Origin: Pseudomonadota bacterium
GTDB taxonomy: Bacteria > Pseudomonadota > Gammaproteobacteria > Acidiferrobacterales > Acidiferrobacteraceae
Length of the DNA stretch: 13,636 nt
Assembly: GCA_021797365.1 (NCBI GenBank)
Contig: JAJZZU010000031.1
Coordinates: 1-13,636 of the forward strand
Direction: 5' to 3'
Under the pieces are notes generated by a model that was not told where the DNA came from, ran no database searches, and worked only from the letters and a program-made list of their open reading frames with translations. Shown here one piece after another: positions 7,340 through 13,636 of the stretch; within the stretch, counting starts at the first letter, position 1, and every line of letters starts with the position of its first letter. A program made the position numbers and the translations under genes.

Positions 7340-7361
7340 AAATATCCTCCCTTGGATATTT
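7340..7361 (-). promoter_or_regulatory. RBS-sequestering hairpin before the TonB receptor
   Basis: Immediately before ATG 7339, arms AAATATCC and GGATATTT (7340-7347 and 7354-7361 on the plus strand) pair perfectly over 8 bp around a 6-nt loop. On the mRNA the loop and 3' arm contain the Shine-Dalgarno GGGAGG, so the folded form would hide it. The stem is six A-U and two G-C pairs, weak enough to melt. It could be a translational switch or, as DNA, an operator. Confidence 0.6.
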
Positions 7362-7709
7362 GTTTGTTTGTTGGATGGCATTCTTAGTGCCTATCGTGAC
7401 CGAACGATGACATTCCCAACACGGGTGGTGCACAATGGGTGGCAAAGAAGCGCCCGTGTGTTGAAACCATGCCGAGCCAGGACCGCGGCCCTGATGGATG
7501 TCATAATCGGCGCCTGGCATGAGCGCCACGCGATGGATACCGCACATGGTGCGGCCGGTCGACCCGCCAGCATCATTGGGGCCAACTCGCTGCCATTGGA
7601 CGAGGATTACGCACGGAACCGCCTGACGCGTGACCGACGGTCATGGAGGTCGCGGCCACGTCCAGCGACGCGCAACACCGCACTAACCGGTCAAACAGGA
7701 TAAATCTTT
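7362..7709. other. Divergent intergenic region, TonB receptor / dedA
   Basis: Must hold the promoters of both divergent genes, but I see no clear -35/-10 pair. Present are three TGTT units (7362-7372) and a 13-bp inverted repeat TGACC-GAC-GGTCA (7632-7644), about 65 bases before dedA, which could be an operator. A 111-codon plus-strand frame (7368-7703) has no protein character and overlaps the receptor's leader. Confidence 0.4.
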
Positions 7710-8240
7710 ATGAGTCATTGGTTTCTCGCGACCCTCGCGCACCTCATCCACATTGCCACGCCGGTCATGCATCGCTATGGACTTTGGGGCCTGGTGGCAA
7801 TCCTGTTCATCGAAAACATGGGGGTCGTGTTTGCACCGGGCGAAGCCGTCGTGGTCACCGCCGGCTTTCTCGCCGCCAAGGGCGCCTTCGGCATCGCCGA
7901 GGTGCTCCCGCTCGCACTGCTCGCCTCGGTGCTCGGCGCCTATGTCGCCTACGGGTTGGGGGCCCGTTATGGACACGCCGGCCTCTTGCGCTATGGGAAA
8001 TATATCGGGGTGAAGCCCGTCATGATCGATCGCGTCCATGAGCTGTTCCGCCGCTATGGCGCGGTGATCGTCGTTGTCGGGCGCTATATCGTGCCCTTGC
8101 GTCAACTGCAGGGCTATATCGCCGGCAGCGCGGAGATGGGCTTTCGCCCGTTCGCGCTATGGAGCGCGATAGGTGCGGCCCTGTGGGTGGGGACCTGGGG
8201 CGGTGGCGCCTGGTGGCTCGCGCAATCGATTCCGGGCTGA
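7710..8240 (+). CDS. DedA/SNARE-associated family inner-membrane protein
   Basis: DedA proteins are inner-membrane transporters or scramblases, some flipping undecaprenyl phosphate or supporting envelope pH and ion balance. This 176-aa member carries the family marks. FIENMGVVFAPGEAVVVTAG (34-53) has E35 and E45, corresponding to the two essential acidic residues of E. coli YqjA, the second being Asp there. GRYIVPLRQLQGYIAGS (124-140) has R125 and R131, matching the two essential arginines. Hydrophobic segments lie at about 25-55, 65-85, 115-125 and 148-172. It is slightly shorter than the usual 200-220 aa, at the C-terminal end. AGGA lies about 11 nt before the ATG. It is transcribed alone and converges with the NRAMP operon. 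Subfamily and substrate cannot be told. Confidence 0.9.
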   Translation: MSHWFLATLAHLIHIATPVMHRYGLWGLVAILFIENMGVVFAPGEAVVVTAGFLAAKGAFGIAEVLPLALLASVLGAYVAYGLGARYGHAGLLRYGKYIGVKPVMIDRVHELFRRYGAVIVVVGRYIVPLRQLQGYIAGSAEMGFRPFALWSAIGAALWVGTWGGGAWWLAQSIPG

Positions 8241-8249
8241 AATCCCACG

Positions 8250-8305
8250 GTCCCGGCAGGGCCCGGGCCAAGATCGGCGGCCTTCGAAGCCCGCGTTACC
8301 GGGAC
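8250..8305. terminator. Possible bidirectional terminator between convergent genes
   Basis: Between the convergent stops of dedA (8240) and the small membrane protein (8363), GTCCCGG (8250-8256) pairs perfectly with CCGGGAC (8299-8305). The 10-bp palindrome GGCCCGGGCC (8260-8269) lies inside. There is no U-rich tail on either strand, so this is weak evidence for intrinsic termination. Confidence 0.3.
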
Positions 8306-8362
8306 AATGGACGCCGGGCAAGCCAGCCGTAACGAGCCCCGCCGCGCGGTCTTGGCGCGAAA

Positions 8363-8560
8363 CTAGGAGTGGGCGCCGTGAGAAAAGGCCCAGATCACGA
8401 CCATCAGCATGACCACGATATAAAACCGCAGGCCCCAGAACACCCACTGCTGCCAGGCCTTCAGGGGGCGCGGACCGACCTCGGGTAGCGGCCTATCCCA
8501 GCCCTCCTCGCGCAATAGGCGCGCGAGTTCGGCATGATCAACTTGTTCGACACGTTTCAC
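8363..8560 (-). CDS. Small single-TM protein overlapping the NRAMP-like gene
   Basis: A 65-aa protein with a charged N-terminal half (VEQVDHAELARLLREEGWDR) and one membrane helix (about residues 38-60: QWVFWGLRFYIVVMLMVVIW), ending in SHGAHS. Its GTG start overlaps the TGA stop of the NRAMP-like gene (GTGA, 8560-8557), the classical sign of translational coupling, and codon usage resembles its neighbours. I do not recognise the family. Position and size suggest an accessory subunit or regulator of the transporter, comparable to other small proteins encoded with transporters, but that is inference. The terminal histidines could touch metal. Confidence 0.75.
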   Translation of the reverse strand: MKRVEQVDHAELARLLREEGWDRPLPEVGPRPLKAWQQWVFWGLRFYIVVMLMVVIWAFSHGAHS

Positions 8561-10014
8561 GTCGCACCCCCGAACACATGCGGGAACACCGTGGTGATCC
8601 CATAAAGGGCGTTACAGACGATCAGTAACACCATGATCACGACCGCACCGATATTGCGATTGCGGCTATTGACGAACGGCCCCATGAGCTCCGCGTCGTT
8701 TACAAGCATGAGAAGAAACAACATCGCCGCCGGCATAAAGATCGTGGCGATCACCTGGACTGTGATGTTCAAAAAGCCGAGCGGCACATGAGGCAACATG
8801 ACAACCCCCGCGGAGACTGCGGAGCCCACGACCGCAGGCGCATAGAAGGCCCAGGCCTTGCGCGGGGCATCGTTCAAGGATCGCGGGAGATTCAGCGCCT
8901 CCCCCATCGCCCACGCAGTGCTGGCGGTGATCACGATCGATGAGATGAGGCCGGCCTCTATCAGGCCGAGCGCGAAAAGATCCGTCGCCCAACCGCCGAC
9001 ATGATCCTTGAGGGCCGCGAGAACGCCCTCCACGTTCAGATCCTTGGCGTTGGGAAGCACATGGAGATGCTGCCCGGTCAGTATGATGATAGCCATGGCC
9101 ACGATCACCATCCCAGTGACCCCCAGCATCAGATCGCGCCGACTGGCGTCGATGTCGTGAGGCAGCAGGCCCTTGTCGACGATGCACGACTGCTGGAAGA
9201 AGAGCTGCCACGGGGCGATCGTCGTCCCGATATTGGCCGACAGCAGCACGAGGAACCCGGACGACAGCAATCCCCCGGGCACCAGCCAGTTGCCGCCCAC
9301 GAAAGCCCGCCCCACCGCCGACCAATCGGGATGCGACAACAATGCCAAAGGGACGAAGATGAGATTCAAGACCGCGATGAAAAGCGCAATCCGCTCCCAG
9401 GTCCAGTAGCGCAGAAACACGAGCACGAAGGCCACGAAAATGAGTGTGGCGGGCACCGTGAGCCAATGTGACAGACCGAAAACATCGCCCCCCACGCGCA
9501 CCCCGATGAACTCGGTCATGAGCGTCAGGATGTTGGCGATCACAAGGTCGGCGATCGAGAATATCCCCCAGAAGGCGCCGTAGCGCTTCCAGATCAGCTC
9601 CGCATGGCCGCGGCGCGTGACCGCCCCTAGGCGTATGGTCATCTCCTGAACGAAATAGGCCATGATGCCCAGCGGGATCATGATCGGCAAAAACACCCCG
9701 AGACCGTAGACCGCACCGGTCTGCGAGTAGGTGATAACACCGCCCGCGTCATTGTCCCCAAGCATGACAAGAAGACCGGGGCCGATGAGCGCAAGCCACA
9801 ATGCGATCCGGTTGCCGAGGGTCTTGGGGCCGTTACGCAATCGCGCGATCCGCAGGCGATCCTGCACGCGTATCAGCAGCGCCTCCGGCACCACCACCTC
9901 ATCGGTCTCCCCACCCGGCGGCCTGACCCTGGCACGCCGCTCGATTTGCCGCGCCTGCGCCGCCTTGGCCCGCAAAAGCGCCGCCCGTAACGCCTGAAGA
10001 ACATGCACTTGCAT
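8557..10014 (-). CDS. NRAMP (SLC11)-family divalent metal transporter, atypical motifs
   Basis: Inner-membrane LeuT-fold transporter with about 11 helices. ATG 10014 is chosen because AGGGG lies 6 nt upstream and the upstream 39 codons look non-coding; this gives 485 aa, with a basic cytoplasmic extension of about 65 residues before TM1, longer than usual. The unwound TM1 motif reads GPGLLVMLGDNDAGGV (78-93) in place of the DPGN motif of MntH/DMT1. TM3 has NILTLMTEF (161-169). TM6 reads SANIGTTIAPWQLFFQQS (259-276), where classical NRAMPs have MPH: the metal-ligating Met is Ala and the His is Trp. This belongs to a clade often annotated simply as Nramp-like divalent metal transporter; loss of the Met suggests a substrate other than soft transition metals, possibly Mg2+ as in NRAMP-related NRMT proteins, but this is not shown. 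First gene of a two-gene operon. Confidence 0.88.
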   Translation of the reverse strand: MQVHVLQALRAALLRAKAAQARQIERRARVRPPGGETDEVVVPEALLIRVQDRLRIARLRNGPKTLGNRIALWLALIGPGLLVMLGDNDAGGVITYSQTGAVYGLGVFLPIMIPLGIMAYFVQEMTIRLGAVTRRGHAELIWKRYGAFWGIFSIADLVIANILTLMTEFIGVRVGGDVFGLSHWLTVPATLIFVAFVLVFLRYWTWERIALFIAVLNLIFVPLALLSHPDWSAVGRAFVGGNWLVPGGLLSSGFLVLLSANIGTTIAPWQLFFQQSCIVDKGLLPHDIDASRRDLMLGVTGMVIVAMAIIILTGQHLHVLPNAKDLNVEGVLAALKDHVGGWATDLFALGLIEAGLISSIVITASTAWAMGEALNLPRSLNDAPRKAWAFYAPAVVGSAVSAGVVMLPHVPLGFLNITVQVIATIFMPAAMLFLLMLVNDAELMGPFVNSRNRNIGAVVIMVLLIVCNALYGITTVFPHVFGGAT

Positions 10015-10255
10015 GAGCGACCCCTGGTATGTCCGTGAAACCGGGCCACGCGCGCGCCACGGCGAGCGGACCCTCGTCTCTCTATGATGCGATTTTGGGT
10101 GGGACGGGACTGTGATGGGGCCCGGACCCACGGTCTGCCCAAAGGCGACCGCGATCCGGCGTCATGCGAAGCGGGGTCTACCTTCAGGCCTTGGCTGTAT
10201 GGCTACTACTACCCATTGGGTAGCGGGCCCTCCAAATAAGCGGTCGTGCCGCGAT
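10015..10255 (-). promoter_or_regulatory. Long 5' leader of the NRAMP operon
   Basis: The predicted start of transcription is about 240 nt before the ATG. The leader contains a perfect hairpin, CTACCC and GGGTAG around 3 nt (10209-10223), soon after the start, and GC-rich further sequence. Long leaders before metal transporter genes often carry riboswitches, but I could not match this one to the Mn (yybP-ykoY), M-box or NiCo consensus by eye. Confidence 0.35.
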
Positions 10256-10261
10256 GGCGGC

Positions 10262-10290
10262 TTTGTAGCAGCCCATTCCAGGGCTGTCAA
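10262..10290 (-). promoter_or_regulatory. Sigma70-type promoter of the NRAMP operon
   Basis: On the minus strand, a consensus -35 TTGACA (10290-10285), a 17-nt spacer and -10 TACAAA (10267-10262, 4 of 6 matches). It is the best promoter in the window, points at the NRAMP-like gene, and no other minus-strand gene lies between. Confidence 0.65.
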
Positions 10291-10616
10291 CGCCTATGTT
10301 GTACTCTTTACAAAACCCCCCATAATCGGGCTCATCCCTGCGCCATACCTTCCCGGGCCAAGCGCGGTTCCATCCGCCCCGGCCGCTCGCCATCGTGGTC
10401 CGGGCATCGGCATCACCCCATAACACCCGGTTCCATTCCCGCCGCCCCACCCCCTGGTGCGTCCGTCTGCGTCCCCGACCCATATCGCCCGACCCCCGCT
10501 TTCGTGATCCACTCCTCGCCCGGTGCCCCATCACCCCTGCCGCCCACCGGGAGCCCGCCCCCGCAGGCCCAGAGGACGACGACGCCACCCTCGACCCCGC
10601 TGCGTGCCCACGGCGT
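10291..10616. other. Gene-free, strongly C-rich (plus) / G-rich (minus) stretch
   Basis: Lies between the stop of the 387-aa gene and the NRAMP promoter. The minus strand has many G runs (for example GGGGGTGGGG followed by GGCGGG near 10439-10455) that could form a G-quadruplex in the 3' UTR of the upstream gene. Loose repeats of GGA(A)TGGAACCG occur near 10364-10376 and 10428-10440. GACGCC/GGCGTC (10581-10586 with 10612-10617) overlaps the stop codon of the upstream gene. No frame looks coding. Confidence 0.4.
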
Positions 10617-11780
10617 CTATTGCGCGCCCCAGTGCTTTGTGGCAATAGCCTCACCGAGGTCCAGATCCACCAGGCGCCGGCGTACCTCGAACAACTTTTC
10701 AAGCAATGCGGGTTCGGTACGCGCATAACCCTCGGCATCCGGCACGCGCTTGACCACGACACCCAGGAGCTCGGTGATGGCATTACCGATCGAGTTCTGG
10801 CTGATGGTGACGATGAGCTTACCCGTGTCATTGCGGTAAATGAGCTGCTTGAATGCCGGCTGCCAGCGGATCGCGTTGGCGTAGCGGGCGTCCCGTATGC
10901 AGTGGTCACGCACCATCTTCGCGGTCTTCAGGAAGTTGCTGTTAAAAAGCAGCTTCTCCTCGACCAGATCCGGGAAATATATGTCACGCGGCATGGGGGC
11001 GTTGCGTGTCGATACCTGCCCGAAGAAGGTCCTATAGAAGTCTATGAACCCCTTCAGGATCGTGTCGTACTCCTTCCAGAACCGTACCTTCTTCAGGGAT
11101 TCGGCGCCCCCCTGAACCTCCCAGCTGGGCAGACCCTGCGGATAGCCCGTCAACGCAATCTTGCAGGAACCGTGCTCGCAGGTCTTCAGTATTTCGAGAT
11201 CGAGGCCCGCGAAGAAATCGAGATAAACATCGCGCATGTAGGCCTGAAAAAGCGAGTTCTGACCGCCATCCGTGAGATTCGGATTCTCCGGGTCGGCCAT
11301 CTTGGCCTCCCGCAGTTGCATCTTGTCGAACACGATGAAGTGATTGTGCAACATGCGAATACTCGGCACGCCCGGAGATGTAAGCGGCCAGGTGGCATCC
11401 AGGCTCGCCTCGCCCGACAACACGAGCGCCTGTTCGGGGTCCGGGTAGCACTCGAGCATGTAGGCGATTATGACTTCGTTCATGCGATTCCAGACATTCT
11501 TGACGTTGTCCGGAACCTGAGTGCGTCGCGCCGGCCGCCCAAGCGGGTCTAGGATGCTGCGTGCGGTATTGTAGATGATGGAAGTGTCGAACTCGTTGCT
11601 GTGCGCAATGGCCTTTCTATACAGCAGCAATCCTTCGGGGTTTTTGAGGAGACCATTGTTATCGGTAAGATCGTTGAGATTTTCCGTGCTGTTGAAAAAT
11701 TCGTTGGGCTTCATACCCTCCGGTACTTCGAGGGGAATGGGGCGGAAAGGATTTGTGATTTCTCGAGGACCAACCTGCAT
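10617..11780 (-). CDS. Conserved-looking 387-aa soluble protein, unrecognised
   Basis: I do not recognise this family. ATG 11780 has AGGTGG 6 nt upstream. Composition is that of a folded cytoplasmic protein: no signal peptide, no membrane helix, even charge. Visible marks are LSGEASLDATWPLTSPGVPS (121-140) leading into IRMLHNHFIVFDKMQL (141-156) with H145 and H147; CEHGSC (201-206); a central aromatic helical stretch, FWKEYDTILKGFIDFYRTFF; and a C-terminal Leu/Arg/Glu-rich helix. The HNHF strand after a Pro/Ser-rich turn recalls HIT/GalT-like nucleotidyl-binding folds, but the full HxHxH motif is absent, so this is only a hint. It is richer in Asn, Lys and Phe than its neighbours, with lower local GC, possibly acquired by transfer. 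It stands alone, same strand as the NRAMP operon but about 330 bases from that promoter. Confidence 0.8.
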   Translation of the reverse strand: MQVGPREITNPFRPIPLEVPEGMKPNEFFNSTENLNDLTDNNGLLKNPEGLLLYRKAIAHSNEFDTSIIYNTARSILDPLGRPARRTQVPDNVKNVWNRMNEVIIAYMLECYPDPEQALVLSGEASLDATWPLTSPGVPSIRMLHNHFIVFDKMQLREAKMADPENPNLTDGGQNSLFQAYMRDVYLDFFAGLDLEILKTCEHGSCKIALTGYPQGLPSWEVQGGAESLKKVRFWKEYDTILKGFIDFYRTFFGQVSTRNAPMPRDIYFPDLVEEKLLFNSNFLKTAKMVRDHCIRDARYANAIRWQPAFKQLIYRNDTGKLIVTISQNSIGNAITELLGVVVKRVPDAEGYARTEPALLEKLFEVRRRLVDLDLGEAIATKHWGAQ

Positions 11781-11878
11781 CGTTCACCACCTTTATCTAT
11801 GGAAGGATTTCATGCGGGCAACCGGCGCCCGCGCGGTCCCACCACGGATGGCGCACCTCCTGCACGGGACCGGTTGTA

Positions 11879-11897
11879 AGTATAAGACCCGGCCGGG
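11879..11897 (-). promoter_or_regulatory. Candidate promoter/operator of the 387-aa gene
   Basis: On the minus strand TATACT (11884-11879, 5 of 6 matches to a -10) lies about 100 bases before the ATG. A perfect 10-bp palindrome CCCGGCCGGG (11888-11897) sits in the spacer just upstream of it, a common place for a repressor or MerR-like activator. No good -35 is visible at 17 nt (TGTCAT at 18 nt), which would fit an activated promoter. Confidence 0.4.
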
Positions 11898-11901
11898 CCT
11901 C

Positions 11902-11970
11902 AATGACACTCTTATCGCGCCCGAATGAGCTTTTGCAGGCGGTGATGGCGCGCGATGCCAGGGTGTCATT
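11902..11970. repeat. Long imperfect inverted repeat upstream of the 387-aa gene
   Basis: Arms 11902-11922 and 11947-11970 pair through AATGACAC/GTGTCATT (8 bp), then, after a small bulge, ATCGCGC/GCGCGAT (7 bp), with two more pairs between: about 17 pairs around a 24-nt loop. The rest of 11781-12229 (450 bases between the divergent 387-aa gene and RIO kinase) shows no gene. Confidence 0.55.
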
Positions 11971-11996
11971 CGCGCCATTTATCCCCCCATGCACGG

Positions 11997-12020
11997 CATC
12001 GCGGGTAGCGCGCCGCGATG
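11997..12020. repeat. 8-bp perfect hairpin in the divergent intergenic region
   Basis: CATCGCGG (11997-12004) pairs with CCGCGATG (12013-12020) around GTAGCGCG. It lies 27 bases from the longer repeat at 11902-11970 and shares the word ATCGCG with both of its arms, so the two may be sites for one protein or copies of one small repeat. Confidence 0.5.
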
Positions 12021-12229
12021 CGGTATCCAGCGGCGGCCGGTGGTCCTGAGGAAGCACGCATCCTGCACGCGGCATGCGACCATCGTTTTGCGGCGACACG
12101 CGGGCACCGGGGCATTACCGACAGACACCCTATCGCCCCTCGACCCCCTCGTGTAGCATAGACACATGATCGTTATCGCCCATCACCGACCTTTTCCACC
12201 CTCGCTGCCCATGATGCGGTAATACGTCT

Positions 12230-13096
12230 TTGCGCACCCCCAAGACCTTGGCGCCCTTGCTGGAAGACGGGCTCATCGACCATGTGATCCAGCCCTTGCG
12301 CAGCGGCAAGGAGGCGGACCTGTTCGTCGTCGCCACCGCCCACGGCGTGCGCTGCGCCAAGGTTTACAAGGAAGCCCGCCAACGCGGCTTTCGCCAGGCC
12401 GGGCTCTACCAGGAGGGGCGAACCGTCCGCGACAGTCGGCGCGGACGGGCGATGGCCAAAAAATCGCGCTTCGGGCGCCACGAACGGGAGGAGGTCTGGC
12501 AGAACGCCGAGGTGGATGCGCTTTTTCGGCTCGCCGATGCCGGGGTGCGCGTACCCACGCCCTATCTCTGCATCGACGGCGTGCTGCTCATGGAACTTAT
12601 CGTGGACGCGGCCGGAGAGCCCGCGCCACGCCTTTCCGACCTGATCCTGACGGCCGCCCAGGCGACCGCCATCCATGCAACCCTCATGCGCGACGTGGCA
12701 CGCATGCTGTGCGCGGGCATCGTTCATGGCGACCTCAGTGAATACAATGTCCTTTTGGATGACACAGGCCCGGTCATCATCGACCTGCCTCAGCATCTGA
12801 ATGCGGTCGCCAACAACAATGCCGCGGCCTTCTTCGTGCGCGACATCGATCATCTCACGGCGTTCTTCGGACGCTTTGCCCCACCGCTTGCCACGACCGA
12901 CTATGGACGCGAGATGTGGGCGCTCTATCAAACCCGCGCCCTGCAACCGGACACACCCTTGACCGGGATCTACCATCCGGAATCGACCCCTCCCGATATC
13001 GCCCAAGTCCTGCGCGAAATCGACGCCGCACGCCGCGAGGAAGAGCATCGCCAAGCACGCCTGGCCGCGCACGCCGGGGCAGGCCGCGCCGATTGA
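12230..13096 (+). CDS. RIO-family atypical serine/threonine kinase (bacterial type)
   Basis: Bacterial relatives of the archaeal/eukaryotic RIO ATPase-kinases; in those domains they act in ribosome maturation, while bacterial roles are poorly known. The ATP-binding loop reads SGKEADLF (25-32), the ATP-anchoring Lys is K44 in RCAKVYKEA, the catalytic loop is HGDLSEYNVL (166-175; D168, N173), and the metal-binding Asp is D185 in IIDLPQ. QEGRTVRDSRRGRAMAKKSRFGR (61-83) and EEVWQNAEVDALFRL are hallmarks of this proteobacterial group. The start is TTG 12230: an in-frame TGA lies just upstream at 12212, and LRTPKTL aligns with family starts such as MKTPKRL. No good SD is seen. 288 aa is normal size, and all key residues are present. 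Monocistronic, divergent from the 387-aa gene. Confidence 0.93.
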   Translation: MRTPKTLAPLLEDGLIDHVIQPLRSGKEADLFVVATAHGVRCAKVYKEARQRGFRQAGLYQEGRTVRDSRRGRAMAKKSRFGRHEREEVWQNAEVDALFRLADAGVRVPTPYLCIDGVLLMELIVDAAGEPAPRLSDLILTAAQATAIHATLMRDVARMLCAGIVHGDLSEYNVLLDDTGPVIIDLPQHLNAVANNNAAAFFVRDIDHLTAFFGRFAPPLATTDYGREMWALYQTRALQPDTPLTGIYHPESTPPDIAQVLREIDAARREEEHRQARLAAHAGAGRAD

Positions 13097-13103
13097 GTAC
13101 CGG

Positions 13104-13126
13104 GAGGCCGAGGGGCGACTGGCCTC
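13104..13126 (+). terminator. Possible terminator after the RIO kinase gene
   Basis: Seven bases after the stop, GAGGCC (13104-13109) pairs perfectly with GGCCTC (13121-13126) around 11 nt. There is no T tract, so intrinsic termination is uncertain. Confidence 0.3.
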
Positions 13127-13636
13127 GAAACACGCGCCGGGTGATAGGGTCGATGGCATCGAAAGAACTTGCACCCGGATATGCCAAGACCCGGTCATCA
13201 CCCTCCTGGCGATGCGGGCGACAACCGGCCCCAGCCACCATCCCCGGCCCTGGTTCACGCTGCCGCCCGCAGGCGTAGCGCGACCTGGGATGTAGGACCG
13301 GCAACGGACCCCTGGCACCGCCCCAAGAACCGCCGTCACACCCCCCTTCATCGAGCGAACGCGAGCGGGCCTCAGGCGAGCGGAGAATCTGACCACAGCC
13401 GCCTATTACCCCAAAAACGGCAGTTGACCGCTCACGCCCCTCTCTATCCGGGTGCCCGTAAGGCGGTCGGATAGGTCCGTCCTCGAAGGAATTTCGCAAA
13501 GGCGCGTCGAAAGATGCGCGTGAGGCGCTCGAGGTCTGTCAACTGCGGCGGACTTGAGGGGGCTTAGGAAGACCGCGAAACGGGTCCGCACGGCTTGAAT
13601 CGTGGCCTGCTTCGCGTGTTGACAGGTGATGGTAAG
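13127..13636. other. Gene-free right edge with inverted repeats
   Basis: Long minus-strand frames here run antisense to the RIO gene or lack protein character. Inverted repeats include CTATCCG/CGGATAG (13444-13450 with 13468-13474) and CTGTCAAC/GTTGACAG (13536-13543 with 13618-13625). A short minus-strand frame reading LTDLERLTRIFRRAFAKF (about 13489-13542) looks somewhat protein-like and could be the decayed tail of a gene or element beyond the edge; I cannot name it. Confidence 0.35.

Noticed and set aside
7362..7372. TGTT tetranucleotide tract as a phase-variation switch
   Set aside because: Only three copies and upstream of the chosen start codon; too short to slip often.
10184..10909. 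241-codon minus-strand frame, Gly/Trp/Arg-rich
   Set aside because: Overlaps the end of the 387-aa gene and the NRAMP promoter; low-complexity G-rich translation.
10395..11552. 385-codon plus-strand frame antisense to the 387-aa gene
   Set aside because: The minus strand has a proper RBS, start and balanced globular composition; this is its shadow.
12173..13396. 407-codon minus-strand frame antisense to the RIO kinase
   Set aside because: The RIO kinase motifs are decisive for the plus strand.
1..13636. CRISPR array, tRNA, rRNA, toxin-antitoxin or phage module
   Set aside because: No regularly spaced repeats, cloverleaf, rRNA words or matching gene pairs were found on reading both strands.

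Overview
The window is about 62-65% GC (by eye), densely coded on both strands, and looks chromosomal. The gene set (PurU, bacterial RIO kinase, DedA, NRAMP-like transporter, an 808-aa TonB-dependent receptor) fits a gram-negative proteobacterium. The flavour recalls acidophilic Acidithiobacillus/Acidiferrobacter-type gammaproteobacteria, but that is an impression from family resemblance and not a proven assignment.

Layout. (i) 1-125 is the right end of an IS200/IS605-type transposon whose tnpB lies off the left edge; it folds as a row of hairpins like a TnpB omega-RNA and ends in TCAA. It sits inside an MFS transporter gene, of which only the distal two thirds remain (126-958). (ii) 1105-1191 looks like a second, decayed copy of the same kind of end, directly before an intact purU (1226-2080). 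(iii) 2085-4480 is an IS607-type element on the minus strand: a serine-recombinase tnpA whose ends are out of frame with its core, and a TnpB-like protein with two compensating frameshifts and a non-canonical RuvC-III motif. (iv) 4443-4912 has no gene but several strong inverted repeats. (v) 4913-7339 is a minus-strand TonB-dependent receptor whose Shine-Dalgarno lies in a perfect 8-bp hairpin. (vi) dedA (7710-8240, plus strand) is divergent from it. (vii) A minus-strand operon holds an NRAMP-like transporter (8557-10014) and an overlapping 65-aa single-TM protein (8363-8560), with a good sigma70 promoter and a leader of about 240 nt. (viii) 10617-11780 encodes an unrecognised 387-aa soluble protein with an inverted-repeat-rich upstream region. 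(ix) 12230-13096 is a RIO-family kinase with a TTG start. (x) 13097-13636 has no gene I can defend.

The left 4.5 kb is a mobile-element graveyard: indels cluster in tnpA, tnpB and the MFS remnant, while housekeeping genes on both sides are intact, which points to decay rather than sequencing error. The right 8 kb is ordinary membrane-transport and housekeeping content with some notable regulatory structure. I see no CRISPR array, rRNA, tRNA or obvious defence operon. The nearest thing to an unusual system is the set of RNA-guided TnpB/omega-RNA parts: two IS605-like scaffolds and one IS607 TnpB variant within 4.5 kb.
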